Shown: positions 49,868 through 57,561 of the stretch, one piece after another | How the letters are laid out: every line of letters starts with the position of its first letter | Position numbering within the stretch: the first letter of the stretch is position 1 | Assembly: GCF_001570585.1 (NCBI RefSeq) | Contig: NZ_BBXF01000001.1 | Span: 861,691 to 925,690, forward strand | Length of the DNA: 64,000 bases | DNA from: Herbidospora daliensis | Lineage (GTDB): Bacteria; Actinomycetota; Actinomycetes; Streptosporangiales; Streptosporangiaceae | Reading direction: 5' to 3' | The notes under the pieces: model-generated | Seen by the model: the letters and a program-made list of their open reading frames with translations, nothing else | Database searches by the model: none | Told to the model about the DNA's origin: nothing | Position numbers and translations under genes: made by a program

Positions 49868-50413
49868 CTACCGCCGCCACCAGCTCTTCTTCTTCGGCGG
49901 CGTCGCCTCGAAACGGGCCACCGTCACGCCCGGCACGTCGACGTCGAGGTTCCTGCGGGCGGCGGCGTCCTCGATGGCGGCCATGGCGTGCAGCATCGAC
50001 CCCTCGACCGCGAACGGCGCCGGCCCCGCGACGTCGATGACGACGGCCGCGGCCTGCTCGTGCACGGCCGCCTTGCAGACCTGCGACGCGGACGCCTGGA
50101 TGGGGCGCGCGTCGGCCCGCCACCGCGCCAGCGCCTCGACGCCGGTGAACGCGAGCACGGCCATCCGCCCGTCCTGCCCGACGAGCTTGGGCAGGGCCAT
50201 CTCGCTCTCCTTCTCCCGCTTCAGCCCGTCGTCGCCGACCTCGGCCTCGGTGAGGAGCGCGACCACCGGCACGAGCAGCCGGGCGGGCCCGAGGGCGGTC
50301 AGCACGTCGGCGACGGTGGCGTCACCGGTCTGGAAGCCGGCCAGCGTCCCGGCGAGCACGGCATCGGCCCGCCCGTCGTCGTCGGGCACCAGGGGCTGCG
50401 GAATCGAAGGCAC
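49868..50413 (-). CDS. SseB family protein
   Basis: 181 residues. GPARLLVPVVALLTEAEVGDDGLKREK, EMALPKLVGQDGRMAVLAFTGVEALARWRADARPI and AAVVIDVAGPAPFAVEG follow the SseB N-terminal domain pattern. The lysine-rich tail (PPKKKSWWRR) is distinctive. Function in actinobacteria is unknown; in Salmonella the name belongs to a secreted effector chaperone, but the shared domain does not imply that role. GTG start with TATCCT eight bases upstream, a slightly long spacing for leaderless genes here. Confidence 0.85.
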   Translation of the reverse strand: MPSIPQPLVPDDDGRADAVLAGTLAGFQTGDATVADVLTALGPARLLVPVVALLTEAEVGDDGLKREKESEMALPKLVGQDGRMAVLAFTGVEALARWRADARPIQASASQVCKAAVHEQAAAVVIDVAGPAPFAVEGSMLHAMAAIEDAAARRNLDVDVPGVTVARFEATPPKKKSWWRR

Positions 50414-50507
50414 GAAGGGCGAGGATACCCGCCCCCCTCGGGCACCCGTTTTCCACAGCCCGCGGGGCGCGTGCTCCGGGATGCGCTTCCCCTTCAGGCA
50501 AGAAGAT

Positions 50508-51605
50508 TCATCCCAGGTCGGCGATCGCGATGACCGGGCCGCCGCCGCTCGGACCCTGGTGGACCGCGGCCACGCTCACGAACACCGCCGGGTCTCCCGT
50601 CACGCTCGCCGCCACGCCTCCCACCGTCGCCTTGATCTGGCGGTGCCAGTGGACGTCGCTGTCGTCGAGCATGATGTTGCGCCGCCCGCGCACGCTGCCC
50701 GTCGGGTCGGCTTCGCACTTCATGAACAGGTTGACCAGCCGCCCGCCCAGGTCACTCGGGTGAGGCCGGTCGGGCAGGTCGATGCCGGCGTCGCGGATGG
50801 CCTCCCAGATGCCGTCGGTGTCGAGGGCGTCCTTCATGACCGAGTGGCCGGCGCGGTAGCGGCCGCCGATGCCGCGCACGTTCCCGACGACCACGATCTG
50901 GGCCACGTCGAGTTCCACGCCGCTCGAACACGACGCCACCGACGAGTACAGCGACAGGTCGCGGTGGATCTGGTCGGCCGACGGCATCTCGATCTCGCCG
51001 AGGGCCACGGCGATGCCGAGGGCGGTCGTGGAGTTGGAGATGTCCATCGACGGGCCGGTGTCCTCGGTGATCACGTCGTGGCCGCGCGCCTTGGCGTCGT
51101 TGATGGTCGACAGGGTCAGCAGCGGGGTCTTGGTCTGCACATAGTGGACGTCGCGCGGGTCGTCGATGCCGGCGATCTTCATGGCCTCGCGGACGCCTGC
51201 CGCCACCTTCTCGACCATGGCCGGGCGGCCGATGTCCTCGGGGAGGATGACCTCGCTCATCGCGATGCCGACGCTCAGCCTCGGCTCGTCACTCTGAGAA
51301 GCGGAGGCCGGGTCGACGGTGGCGAAGATGGTCGCGTGGGGCGACAGGACGCCGTCGGTGCCGCCCGACCAGACCAGGGGCACCGATTCCGGCGACGGGT
51401 GGCCCCTGCTCGCCAGGACCTCGCGGAAGGCGCGGTCGGCCAGGATGCGCGTGTAGTCGTTGACGCCGCCGTTGCCCTCGGTCTTGCCGATGACGGCCAG
51501 CACGCGGGCGGCCTCGATCACGCCGTCGTCGATCAGCTTCGCGAGCCCGGACGCGTCGGTCACGCTCTCGATGGCGACCTTGCGTACCTCGATGGGGTCC
51601 GGCAT
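50508..51605 (-). CDS. Ring-opening amidohydrolase (cyanuric acid hydrolase/barbiturase family)
   Basis: 365 residues, the normal length of AtzD/TrzD/Bar enzymes, which share a threefold internal fold. Candidate Ser-Lys pairs are visible: K41 (IGKTEGNG) with S80 (VWSGGTDG), K159 (QTKTPLL) with serines in SSVASCSSG (~225-228), and K296 (FMKCEAD) with S344 ([12 protein letters not shown]). It should open a cyclic imide such as cyanuric or barbituric acid; which one cannot be told. The ATG directly abuts the carbamate kinase stop codon. Confidence 0.9.
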   Translation of the reverse strand: MPDPIEVRKVAIESVTDASGLAKLIDDGVIEAARVLAVIGKTEGNGGVNDYTRILADRAFREVLASRGHPSPESVPLVWSGGTDGVLSPHATIFATVDPASASQSDEPRLSVGIAMSEVILPEDIGRPAMVEKVAAGVREAMKIAGIDDPRDVHYVQTKTPLLTLSTINDAKARGHDVITEDTGPSMDISNSTTALGIAVALGEIEMPSADQIHRDLSLYSSVASCSSGVELDVAQIVVVGNVRGIGGRYRAGHSVMKDALDTDGIWEAIRDAGIDLPDRPHPSDLGGRLVNLFMKCEADPTGSVRGRRNIMLDDSDVHWHRQIKATVGGVAASVTGDPAVFVSVAAVHQGPSGGGPVIAIADLG

Positions 51606-52526
51606 CTAACTCTCCCGGTTAACCGTTGTACCGATATTTCCTGAAATGGCGGCGGCGATGTTGTCCAGCGACGTGATCACCGACTTCGCGCCGCCCTCCT
51701 CCACGAACCGCAGCGCGGCCTCGACCTTCGGGCCCATGCTGCCGCTGGCGAAGTGCCCCTCGGCCTGCAGTACCCGCATCTCCTTCGGCGTCACGCTCCC
51801 GATCGGGCGGGCCTCGGGGGTGCCGTATCCGGCGACGGCGTTCGGGACGTCGGTCGCGATGACCAGGACGTCCGCGCCGACCGCCTGGGCCAGCGCGCAG
51901 GCCGCGTGGTCCTTGTCGATCACCGCCTCCACGCCGTGGAGGCGGCCGTCGGCGTCGCGTACGACCGGCACTCCCCCGCCGCCCGCGGCGACGACGGTGT
52001 AGCCGGCCTCCATCAGCGCCACGGCCGGAGCCGCGTCGAGGATCTCCACCGGGCGCGGCGAGGCCACCACGCGCCGCCAGCCGCGCTCGAACTCGCGCCA
52101 CGTCTGGCCGAGCGCCTGGAACCGCCGGGCCTCCACGACCGAGAAGTACTGCCCGATCGGCTTGACCGGGTCGCCGAAGGCGGGGTCGCCGGGGTCGACG
52201 AGGGTGCGGGTGACCACGGTCGCCGAGGGGATCGGGTCGAGGGCGTTCATGATCAGCGCGCCCAGGGTCCCCTGGGTCTGGGCGCCGCACCAGTCGAGCG
52301 GCACCGGGGGGACGACATGGGCGGTGAGCTGGTTCTTCAGCAGGATGTTGCCGACCTGCGGGCCGTTGCCGTGGGTGATCGCCACCCGGTGGCCGCGGCC
52401 GATCAGGTCGGCGACGTGGGTCATGGCGCGCTCGATCGCGCGCTTCTGGTCGGCCGGGGCGGCGGAGCCGTCCGGCGCGGTCATCGCGTTGCCGCCGAGG
52501 GCGATCAGGACACGCTCACCCGTCAC
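51606..52526 (-). CDS. arcC: Carbamate kinase
   Basis: 306 residues, normal length. LIALGGNAM, THGNGPQVGNILLKN, AAGGGGVPVV, EAVIDKDHAACALA and FASGSMGPKVEAALRF are classic carbamate kinase motifs. It should convert carbamoyl phosphate and ADP to ATP and carbamate, gaining energy from a ureido compound. It sits between the C45 hydrolase and ring-opening amidohydrolase genes rather than in an arginine deiminase operon. GTG start with TAGTTT six bases upstream. Confidence 0.93.
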   Translation of the reverse strand: MTGERVLIALGGNAMTAPDGSAAPADQKRAIERAMTHVADLIGRGHRVAITHGNGPQVGNILLKNQLTAHVVPPVPLDWCGAQTQGTLGALIMNALDPIPSATVVTRTLVDPGDPAFGDPVKPIGQYFSVVEARRFQALGQTWREFERGWRRVVASPRPVEILDAAPAVALMEAGYTVVAAGGGGVPVVRDADGRLHGVEAVIDKDHAACALAQAVGADVLVIATDVPNAVAGYGTPEARPIGSVTPKEMRVLQAEGHFASGSMGPKVEAALRFVEEGGAKSVITSLDNIAAAISGNIGTTVNRES

Positions 52527-52532
52527 ACGGCG

Positions 52533-52538
52533 AAACTA
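52533..52538 (-). promoter_or_regulatory. -10 box TAGTTT of leaderless carbamate kinase gene
   Basis: Six bases before the GTG; no Shine-Dalgarno. An internal promoter would allow the kinase and amidohydrolase to be made without the C45 gene. Confidence 0.5.
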
Positions 52539-52602
52539 TCCGCCGGTCATCTCCCCGGCATTGGCGACTCTCGCCGTCGAAGGTCATGACCCTGGGCAAG
52601 AT

Positions 52603-53694
52603 TCACCAAGTGCGCCGGCCGCACGGACCGCCCTCGGTGGCGCGCACCTCGCCGTTCTTCAGGTCGAGCTCGACCGTCGCCAGCGTGATGTGGTCGTCGT
52701 CGTGGCCGGGCTCGGTGTGGTGGCAGACGCCGCCCGCGTGCCGGGCCATCACCTTGCGGACCGTCGTCGCGTCGGGCCGCGAAGCGTGCCGGCGCAGGCC
52801 GCGCCTGAGCTGGTCGCGCCGGATCAGGGTGCCGGGGTGGAGGCGTGGATAGGGGTCGCTGGGCACCACGCGCGGGTCGAGGAAGTGGTTGGTGTGGATC
52901 AGCATGCCGTCGTCCTCGGGAACGGTCCACCCCGGTCCGCCCGGGTGGAGTTCGCAGGTCACGGCCGCGTTTCCGGCGGGGCCGTGGGAGACGAGGTTGA
53001 GCGAGGAGGAGGCGCTGACGGGGGCCGTGGTGAGGGTGTAGGCGGCCGAGGTGACCGACTCGCACTCGTCGAGCACCCGCCGGGCGGCCACGTGGACCGG
53101 CAGGCCGATCCCGTCGGCGCCGTCGTCTTCGTGGTGGAGGCGGGTGAACAGCAGGCCGAGGCCACTGGCGTTGACGCCGATCTTGCCGACGACGCCGTAT
53201 TCGGTGAGGGTCGTGGTCACGCGGCCGTCGGGGAAGGGGATGGTCCAGACGAGCCAGCCGGCCGCCATCTGGCGCATCCAGTCCCACGTCTGCACCGCCA
53301 CGGGCGGGGCGTCCTCGTCGTCGCCGAGCAGCACGACGGCCGAGCACTCGCTCTCCCGCACGCCGCCCAGGTAGGACAGGATCTCGGTCCGGGCGTTGAT
53401 CGCGGCGAGGTCGGTCACGGGCAGGCGGGCGCCTTCCGCCATTCCCGTGATCTCCTCGGCGAGGTCGGGCGCCCACGCCTCGATCGCCTTCATGCCGAGC
53501 TTGCCGAGTTCGGTCAGATCGGGCTGCCGCCCCCCTGCCTTGCGCCGGAAAACCTCGGTGTAGACGGCGACGGTGCGGGCGATGTCGGCCGCGTGGGCCT
53601 GCCCGAATTCATGGCCGCGGTCGAAGGGATCACTGACGGTAGAGGTATAGGCGCGGGTCACGGTATTGAGCATCTCATTCGTGGATCGTTCCAT
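52603..53694 (-). CDS. C45-family acyltransferase/hydrolase (isopenicillin N acyltransferase-like)
   Basis: 363 residues. SECSAVVLLG supplies the N-terminal-nucleophile cysteine near residue 117, preceded by INARTEILSYLGG. AVQTWDWMRQMA, EYGVVGKIGVNASGLGLLFTRLH and IHTNHFLDPR follow, as in acyl-CoA:6-APA acyltransferase relatives that self-cleave before the Cys. It probably hydrolyses or transfers an amide-linked acyl or carbamoyl group; the substrate is unknown. The start is uncertain: ATG with GGAG is used, while a GTG-ATG pair nine codons earlier is possible. It heads the carbamate kinase/ring-opening amidohydrolase gene set. Confidence 0.85.
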   Translation of the reverse strand: MERSTNEMLNTVTRAYTSTVSDPFDRGHEFGQAHAADIARTVAVYTEVFRRKAGGRQPDLTELGKLGMKAIEAWAPDLAEEITGMAEGARLPVTDLAAINARTEILSYLGGVRESECSAVVLLGDDEDAPPVAVQTWDWMRQMAAGWLVWTIPFPDGRVTTTLTEYGVVGKIGVNASGLGLLFTRLHHEDDGADGIGLPVHVAARRVLDECESVTSAAYTLTTAPVSASSSLNLVSHGPAGNAAVTCELHPGGPGWTVPEDDGMLIHTNHFLDPRVVPSDPYPRLHPGTLIRRDQLRRGLRRHASRPDATTVRKVMARHAGGVCHHTEPGHDDDHITLATVELDLKNGEVRATEGGPCGRRTW

Positions 53695-53782
53695 CTGGCT
53701 CCGAAATGTGATCCTCATCACCTGGGAGCTCGGTGGCCTCGCCGTAATCTGCCCGGAATCAGCCGATTTAAAATGCCCTTTT

Positions 53783-53820
53783 TCTCCGTTACGGCTCCGC
53801 CTACCCCGGCCCCGACCACC
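53783..53820 (+). repeat. Interspersed intergenic repeat, copy 3
   Basis: T-rich lead, then TTACGGCTCCGCCTACCCC and GGCCCCG. It is nearly identical to copy 2 at 4083. It lies between the C45 gene start and the aminotransferase stop, so its orientation relative to genes differs from copies 1 and 2. Confidence 0.65.
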
Positions 53821-53859
53821 GTCCGGAGTGGGCGCCGGAGACCGGCGCCCACCGGCCGC

Positions 53860-55014
53860 TCAGCCCAGCCGCCGCGACGTCAGCCGCCCGACCGCCTCGT
53901 CGATCACCTCGTCGCGCTTGCAGAACGCGAACCGCACGTAGTGACGCCCGGTCTCGGCGTGGTCGTAGAAGACCTGCGTCGGGATCGCCACCACCCCGGC
54001 CAGGTCGGGCAGCCGACGGGTCAGCTCCAGCCCGTCGGTCAGCCCCAGCGGCCGGATGTCGGTCTGCACGAAGTAGGTCCCGGCCGTCTTCAGCACCCCG
54101 AACCCGGCCTCGGCCAGCCCGGCCGAGAGCCGGTCGCGTTTGGCCTGCAGCTGGTCGCGCAGCTCGCGCACCCAGCCGAGCTCGTGGCGCAGCGCGTGGG
54201 CGACGGCCAGCTGCCACGGCACGGCCGAGGTGAAGGTGAGGAACTGCTTGACCGCCGTCACCGCCGTGACCAGCTCGGGCGTGGAGCAGATCCACCCCGT
54301 CTTCCAGCCGGTCACCGAGAACGACTTCCCGGCGCTGGAGATCCGGACCGTGCGCTCGCGCATGCCGGGCAGGGCAGCCAGGGAGACGTGCGGGACGCCG
54401 TCGAAGGTCAGGTGCTCGTAGACCTCGTCGGTGATGGCGATCAGGTCGTGCTCGCGGCAGAACGCGGCGATGGTCTCCAGCTCGGCCGGCGTGAACACGG
54501 TGCCGGTCGGGTTGTGCGGCGAGTTGACGATGATCGCCCGGGTCCTGGACGTCGCCCGCAGGTCGGCCGGGTCGAAGGTGAACCGGCCGTCGACCGGACG
54601 CAGCGGCACCGCCCGGCGGGTGCCCCCGGCCAGCGCGATGGCGGCCGGGTAGGAGTCGTAGTAGGGCTCGAAGACGATCACCTCGTCGCCCGGCTCGACC
54701 AGCGCCAGGACCGCCGCCGCGATGGCCTCGGTCGCGCCGACGGTCACCAGGACCTCGGCGTCGGGGTCGTAGGACAGGCCCTGGGTCTCCTTGGCGTGCT
54801 CGGAGATCGCCTGGCGGAGCTCGGGCACGCCGATGCCGGGGGCGTACTGGTTGCGGCCGCCCTTGATCGCCTCGGTGGCGACGTCGAGCATGGCGGCGGG
54901 GCCGTCCTCGTCGGGGAAGCCCTGGCCCAGGTTGATCGCGCCGGTCCGGACCGCCAGGGCCGTCATCTCGGCGAAAATAGTCGGGCCGAATTCCCGCATA
55001 CGTCCAACTAGCAT
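53860..55014 (-). CDS. PLP-dependent aminotransferase, class I/II
   Basis: 384 residues. INLGQGFPDEDGPA, NQYAPGIGVPELRQAI, VTVGATEAI, IIVNSPHNPTGTV, and the PLP-lysine motif SAGKSFSVTGWKTGW are all present. FYDHAETGRHYVRFAFCKRDE is the C-terminal arginine block. The closest known pattern is the kynurenine/glutamine transaminase K-type or methionine aminotransferase subgroup, with 2-oxo acid partner not assigned. Start is the ATG that follows TAAATT by six bases; a GTG two codons earlier is the alternative. The gene is divergent from the DUF418 gene with only 22 bases between start codons. Confidence 0.93.
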   Translation of the reverse strand: MLVGRMREFGPTIFAEMTALAVRTGAINLGQGFPDEDGPAAMLDVATEAIKGGRNQYAPGIGVPELRQAISEHAKETQGLSYDPDAEVLVTVGATEAIAAAVLALVEPGDEVIVFEPYYDSYPAAIALAGGTRRAVPLRPVDGRFTFDPADLRATSRTRAIIVNSPHNPTGTVFTPAELETIAAFCREHDLIAITDEVYEHLTFDGVPHVSLAALPGMRERTVRISSAGKSFSVTGWKTGWICSTPELVTAVTAVKQFLTFTSAVPWQLAVAHALRHELGWVRELRDQLQAKRDRLSAGLAEAGFGVLKTAGTYFVQTDIRPLGLTDGLELTRRLPDLAGVVAIPTQVFYDHAETGRHYVRFAFCKRDEVIDEAVGRLTSRRLG

Positions 55015-55020
55015 CCGCAC

Positions 55021-55026
55021 AATTTA
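55021..55026 (-). promoter_or_regulatory. -10 box TAAATT of leaderless aminotransferase gene
   Basis: Six bases before the minus-strand ATG. It shares its first two bases (55025-55026) with the -10 of the divergent gene. Confidence 0.6.
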
Positions 55027-55030
55027 CTCT
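55025..55030 (+). promoter_or_regulatory. -10 box TACTCT of leaderless DUF418-type gene
   Basis: Six bases before the plus-strand ATG, overlapping the opposing -10 by two bases. Confidence 0.6.
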
Positions 55031-55036
55031 GTTCGC

Positions 55037-55927
55037 ATGGCGAGGATCCGGGAGCTCGACGCCCTGCGAGGGTTCGCGGTCTGCGGGATCATGCTCGTGA
55101 ACACCTGGCAGCACGTCGACCCGCGGCCCCTGGAGGGCGCGGCGTTCATGGCGTTCGTCGAGGGCCGGTTCTACCCGATCTTCTCGTTCCTGTTCGGCGT
55201 GAGCTTCGCGCTGTTCCTGCGCTCCCACGACGACCGGCTGATCATGCTGCGGCGGCTGGCCGTGCTGGCCCTGTTCGGGGCCGGCCACTGGTGGCTGATG
55301 CCGGGCGAGGTGCTGCTCCCCTACGCGCTGCTCGGCGTGGGCGTGCTGCTGCCGGCGAGCTACCTGCCCAAGTGGCTCAACCCCGTGCTGGGCGTGGTCG
55401 TGTTGTGCTGGGCGGTGGTGGCGGCCAGCCCGTGGATCCTCATCGGCGGGCTGTTCCTGCTGGGCCTGGCCTGCGTCGACTACGGCGGGCCCAAGCCGAG
55501 CCTGCTGGTCTTCCTGTGCAGCCTGGTCGCGCTGGGCGTGTTCTGGATGGTCGGCGGCTTCCTCTCGGCGCTGGCCGGGGCGGCGGTCTACGCGTCGGGC
55601 TTCCTGTTGCTGAGCCCCCGGGTGTTCGAGCCGCTCGGGCGCATGGCGCTGACCAACTACGTCTCCAGCTCATTCGTGATCATCGCGGCGCAGGCCGAGT
55701 CGTTCCGCTCGGTGGTCGTGGTCACGGCGGTGACGCTGGTCGTCCAGTGGTGCTTCTCGGCGTGGTGGCTCTCGCGGTTCCGTTACGGGCCGCTGGAATG
55801 GGTCTGGCGGTGCCTCACCTGGATGCGGGTGGTCCCCAACAGGCAGACTGTTGCGGGTGACCGTAGTAGCGCTGGGCCAGATCCCGATCGACCACGAGCC
55901 CAAGAAGAACCTGGAGGCCGTGCGTGA
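55037..55927 (+). CDS. DUF418/YeiB-type membrane protein
   Basis: 296 residues with about eight membrane helices. RIRELDALRGFAVCGIMLVNTWQ is the conserved N-terminus of DUF418/acyltransferase-like membrane proteins; FYPIFSFLFGVSFALFL and PLGRMALTNYVSSSFVI are the other family blocks. The C-terminal MRVVPNRQTVAGDRSS... tail is Pro/Arg-rich and probably unstructured, since it overlaps the next gene. Some relatives transfer acetyl or other groups across the membrane; no substrate is assigned. It runs 71 bases into the following nitrilase-type gene. Confidence 0.85.
   Translation: MARIRELDALRGFAVCGIMLVNTWQHVDPRPLEGAAFMAFVEGRFYPIFSFLFGVSFALFLRSHDDRLIMLRRLAVLALFGAGHWWLMPGEVLLPYALLGVGVLLPASYLPKWLNPVLGVVVLCWAVVAASPWILIGGLFLLGLACVDYGGPKPSLLVFLCSLVALGVFWMVGGFLSALAGAAVYASGFLLLSPRVFEPLGRMALTNYVSSSFVIIAAQAESFRSVVVVTAVTLVVQWCFSAWWLSRFRYGPLEWVWRCLTWMRVVPNRQTVAGDRSSAGPDPDRPRAQEEPGGRA
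55844..55849 (+). promoter_or_regulatory. -10-like box CAGACT of nitrilase-family gene
   Basis: Seven bases before the GTG, lying inside the coding end of the upstream DUF418-type gene. No Shine-Dalgarno. Confidence 0.45.
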
Positions 55928-56639
55928 GGCGCTGGCCTCCGCCGAGGCCGACCTCGTCGTCTTCCCCGAAGCCACGCTGAGCCGCTTCGGCCGCCACATC
56001 GGCGAGGTGGCCGAGCCCCTCGACGGGCCGTTCGTCACCGGTCTGCGCGAGGCCGCCCGCGAGTCGGGCACCGCCGTGATCGCCGGGGTCTGGGAGCCCG
56101 ACGGGGCCCGCGTCGCCAACACGGCGGTCGCCGTCGACGCCGACGGGTCGCTGAAGGGGGCGTACCGGAAGATCCACCTGTTCGACTCGTTCGGGTCGCG
56201 GGAGTCGGAGTTCGTCAGCCCCGGCCCCGAGCCGGTCGTGGCCGAGCTGGCCGGGCTGCGGGTGGGCCTGGCGACCTGCTACGACGTGCGGTTCCCCGAG
56301 TTGTTCCGCAAGCTCGTCGACCAGGGCGCCGACGTGTTCGCGGTGATCGCGGCGTGGGCGGCCGGGCCGCTCAAGGAGGACCACTGGACCACCATGGTCC
56401 GGGCCCGCGCGATCGAGAACACCACCTGGACCGTCGCCGTCGGCCAGCCGCCCCACGCCGACGGGTTCGGGGTCGGGCACAGCATGCTCGTCGACCCGAT
56501 GGGCGTGGTGACCAGGGCCCTCGGCCCGGCGCCGGGCGTCGGCACCGGCGTGATCGACCCGGCGCGCACCGAGTCGGTCCGCACGGCCCTGCCCTCCCTG
56601 CTGCACCGTCGATTCACAATCGGGGACATTGCCGGGTGA
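55857..56639 (+). CDS. Carbon-nitrogen hydrolase (nitrilase superfamily)
   Basis: 260 residues. The catalytic triad is complete: E38 in VFPEATLS, K105 in GAYRKIHLFD, and C141 in LATCYDVRFPEL. NTAVAVDADG and FGVGHSMLVDPMGVV are further family motifs. It is nearest in form to omega-amidase/NIT2-like or deaminated-glutathione amidase proteins, and should hydrolyse an amide C-N bond. The GTG start, seven bases after CAGACT, is preferred over a TTG two codons earlier. The neighbouring aminotransferase may act on a related 2-oxo acid amide (omega-amidase pathway); that pairing is inference. Confidence 0.9.
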   Translation: MTVVALGQIPIDHEPKKNLEAVREALASAEADLVVFPEATLSRFGRHIGEVAEPLDGPFVTGLREAARESGTAVIAGVWEPDGARVANTAVAVDADGSLKGAYRKIHLFDSFGSRESEFVSPGPEPVVAELAGLRVGLATCYDVRFPELFRKLVDQGADVFAVIAAWAAGPLKEDHWTTMVRARAIENTTWTVAVGQPPHADGFGVGHSMLVDPMGVVTRALGPAPGVGTGVIDPARTESVRTALPSLLHRRFTIGDIAG

Positions 56640-56641
56640 AT

Positions 56642-56657
56642 CCCTCCTAAGGGGAGG
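56642..56657. terminator. Small hairpin after the nitrilase gene
   Basis: CCTCC pairs with GGAGG around a short TAAGG-type loop, three bases beyond the stop codon. The stem is short, so termination would be weak. Confidence 0.35.
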
Positions 56658-56676
56658 TGAGGAAGTCAATCGCTCG

Positions 56677-56682
56677 TAAACT
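56677..56682 (+). promoter_or_regulatory. -10 box TAAACT of leaderless unknown gene
   Basis: Exactly seven bases before the ATG; no Shine-Dalgarno. Confidence 0.6.
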
Positions 56683-56689
56683 GTCCCCC

Positions 56690-57148
56690 ATGAGTGAGCC
56701 AGGGCAGAGCACACGCATGCAGAAGGTGATCCCACCGCGCCTGCTCGTGCCATACCTGGCCGGACGGCGCACCGTCATCTCCGGTTACGTCTACCGGGTG
56801 CAGGACTGCGAGCGGCTGACCACCCCCCGGGCGATCGTCGACGCGCTCGACCTCTCCTTCGAGGGGTCCGAGCTGGTCCCGGGCGTACCGGAGCTCTACA
56901 TCCTGCGCTGGCTGGCGCGGGAGATCGACACCTACGTCGTTCCCTACGGCCCCCACATGGGCGGCGACTGGAGCGATTCGCCCCCCTTCGCCGGAAACGG
57001 CTTCACCGCCTCGCGGGAGCACGTCGTGCCGCAGTTCCACACCATGCCCATGCCGATCCCGGCGGGCGCCGAGATCGTCCACCTCACCCGGCAGGGCGAG
57101 CGCCTGTTCGCGGCCTTCGACGGCCTCTCGTGGCGGCCGGCCGCATGA
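56690..57148 (+). CDS. Uncharacterised protein, first of a coupled pair
   Basis: 152 residues, no signal peptide or membrane helix. KVIPPRLLVPYLAGRRTVISGYVYRVQDCERLTTPRAIVDAL begins a compact fold; later REIDTYVVPYGPHMGGDWSDSPPFAGNGFT and HTMPMPIPAGAEIVHLTRQGERLFAAFDG are rich in aromatics and prolines. The second part recalls small toxin- or nuclease-type domains of actinobacteria, but no catalytic set was recognised. The start is the ATG seven bases after TAAACT. The stop overlaps the ATG of the next gene (ATGA). Confidence 0.75.
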   Translation: MSEPGQSTRMQKVIPPRLLVPYLAGRRTVISGYVYRVQDCERLTTPRAIVDALDLSFEGSELVPGVPELYILRWLAREIDTYVVPYGPHMGGDWSDSPPFAGNGFTASREHVVPQFHTMPMPIPAGAEIVHLTRQGERLFAAFDGLSWRPAA

Positions 57149-57561
57149 GCGGCGACGTCGAACCGGTCGGCCTCGGGTTCATGGCGACCTACCGGGGCCG
57201 CAACTACCCGGCCGCCATAGGGCCCGGCGGCGACGACGTCGTGCTGTTCAGCGAGTCGGCCGAACCCGGCTTCGAACGCGGGCGCGGCTACCACCGCCTG
57301 GCCGTGACGACCAAGGAACTCGACAAGCTCGTGCTCCTGCGCACGGTCGGCGAGTTCGGCGGCGAACCCTGTCTCGTCCTCGACGAGGACGACGGCGAGG
57401 AGGGCGGCCTCCACATCGCCTACACCGGCCACAGCGGCATGAAGGCCGAGGCCCTCGGCTACTGGCTGGTCGACCACGGCGCCTACGAGGTCGTGGTGCC
57501 CCGGGAGGAGGTGCACTCGATCAGGGTCGAGCGCATCGCCATCCCCCTGACGTCGGGCTAG
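57145..57561 (+). CDS. Uncharacterised protein, second of a coupled pair
   Basis: 138 residues, mostly beta-strand by appearance: GLGFMATYRGRNYPAAIGPGGDDVVLFSE, RGYHRLAVTTKELDKLVLLRTVGEFGGEPCLVLDEDDG, and YEVVVPREEVHSIRVERIAIPL. The acidic cluster DEDDGEEGGLH could bind a cation or partner. No family recognised. Coupled to the preceding gene by ATGA, so the two products probably form a complex or an effector/partner pair; an antitoxin- or immunity-like role is possible but unsupported. Its 3' end overlaps the convergent carboxyltransferase gene by four bases. Confidence 0.72.
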   Translation: MSGDVEPVGLGFMATYRGRNYPAAIGPGGDDVVLFSESAEPGFERGRGYHRLAVTTKELDKLVLLRTVGEFGGEPCLVLDEDDGEEGGLHIAYTGHSGMKAEALGYWLVDHGAYEVVVPREEVHSIRVERIAIPLTSG

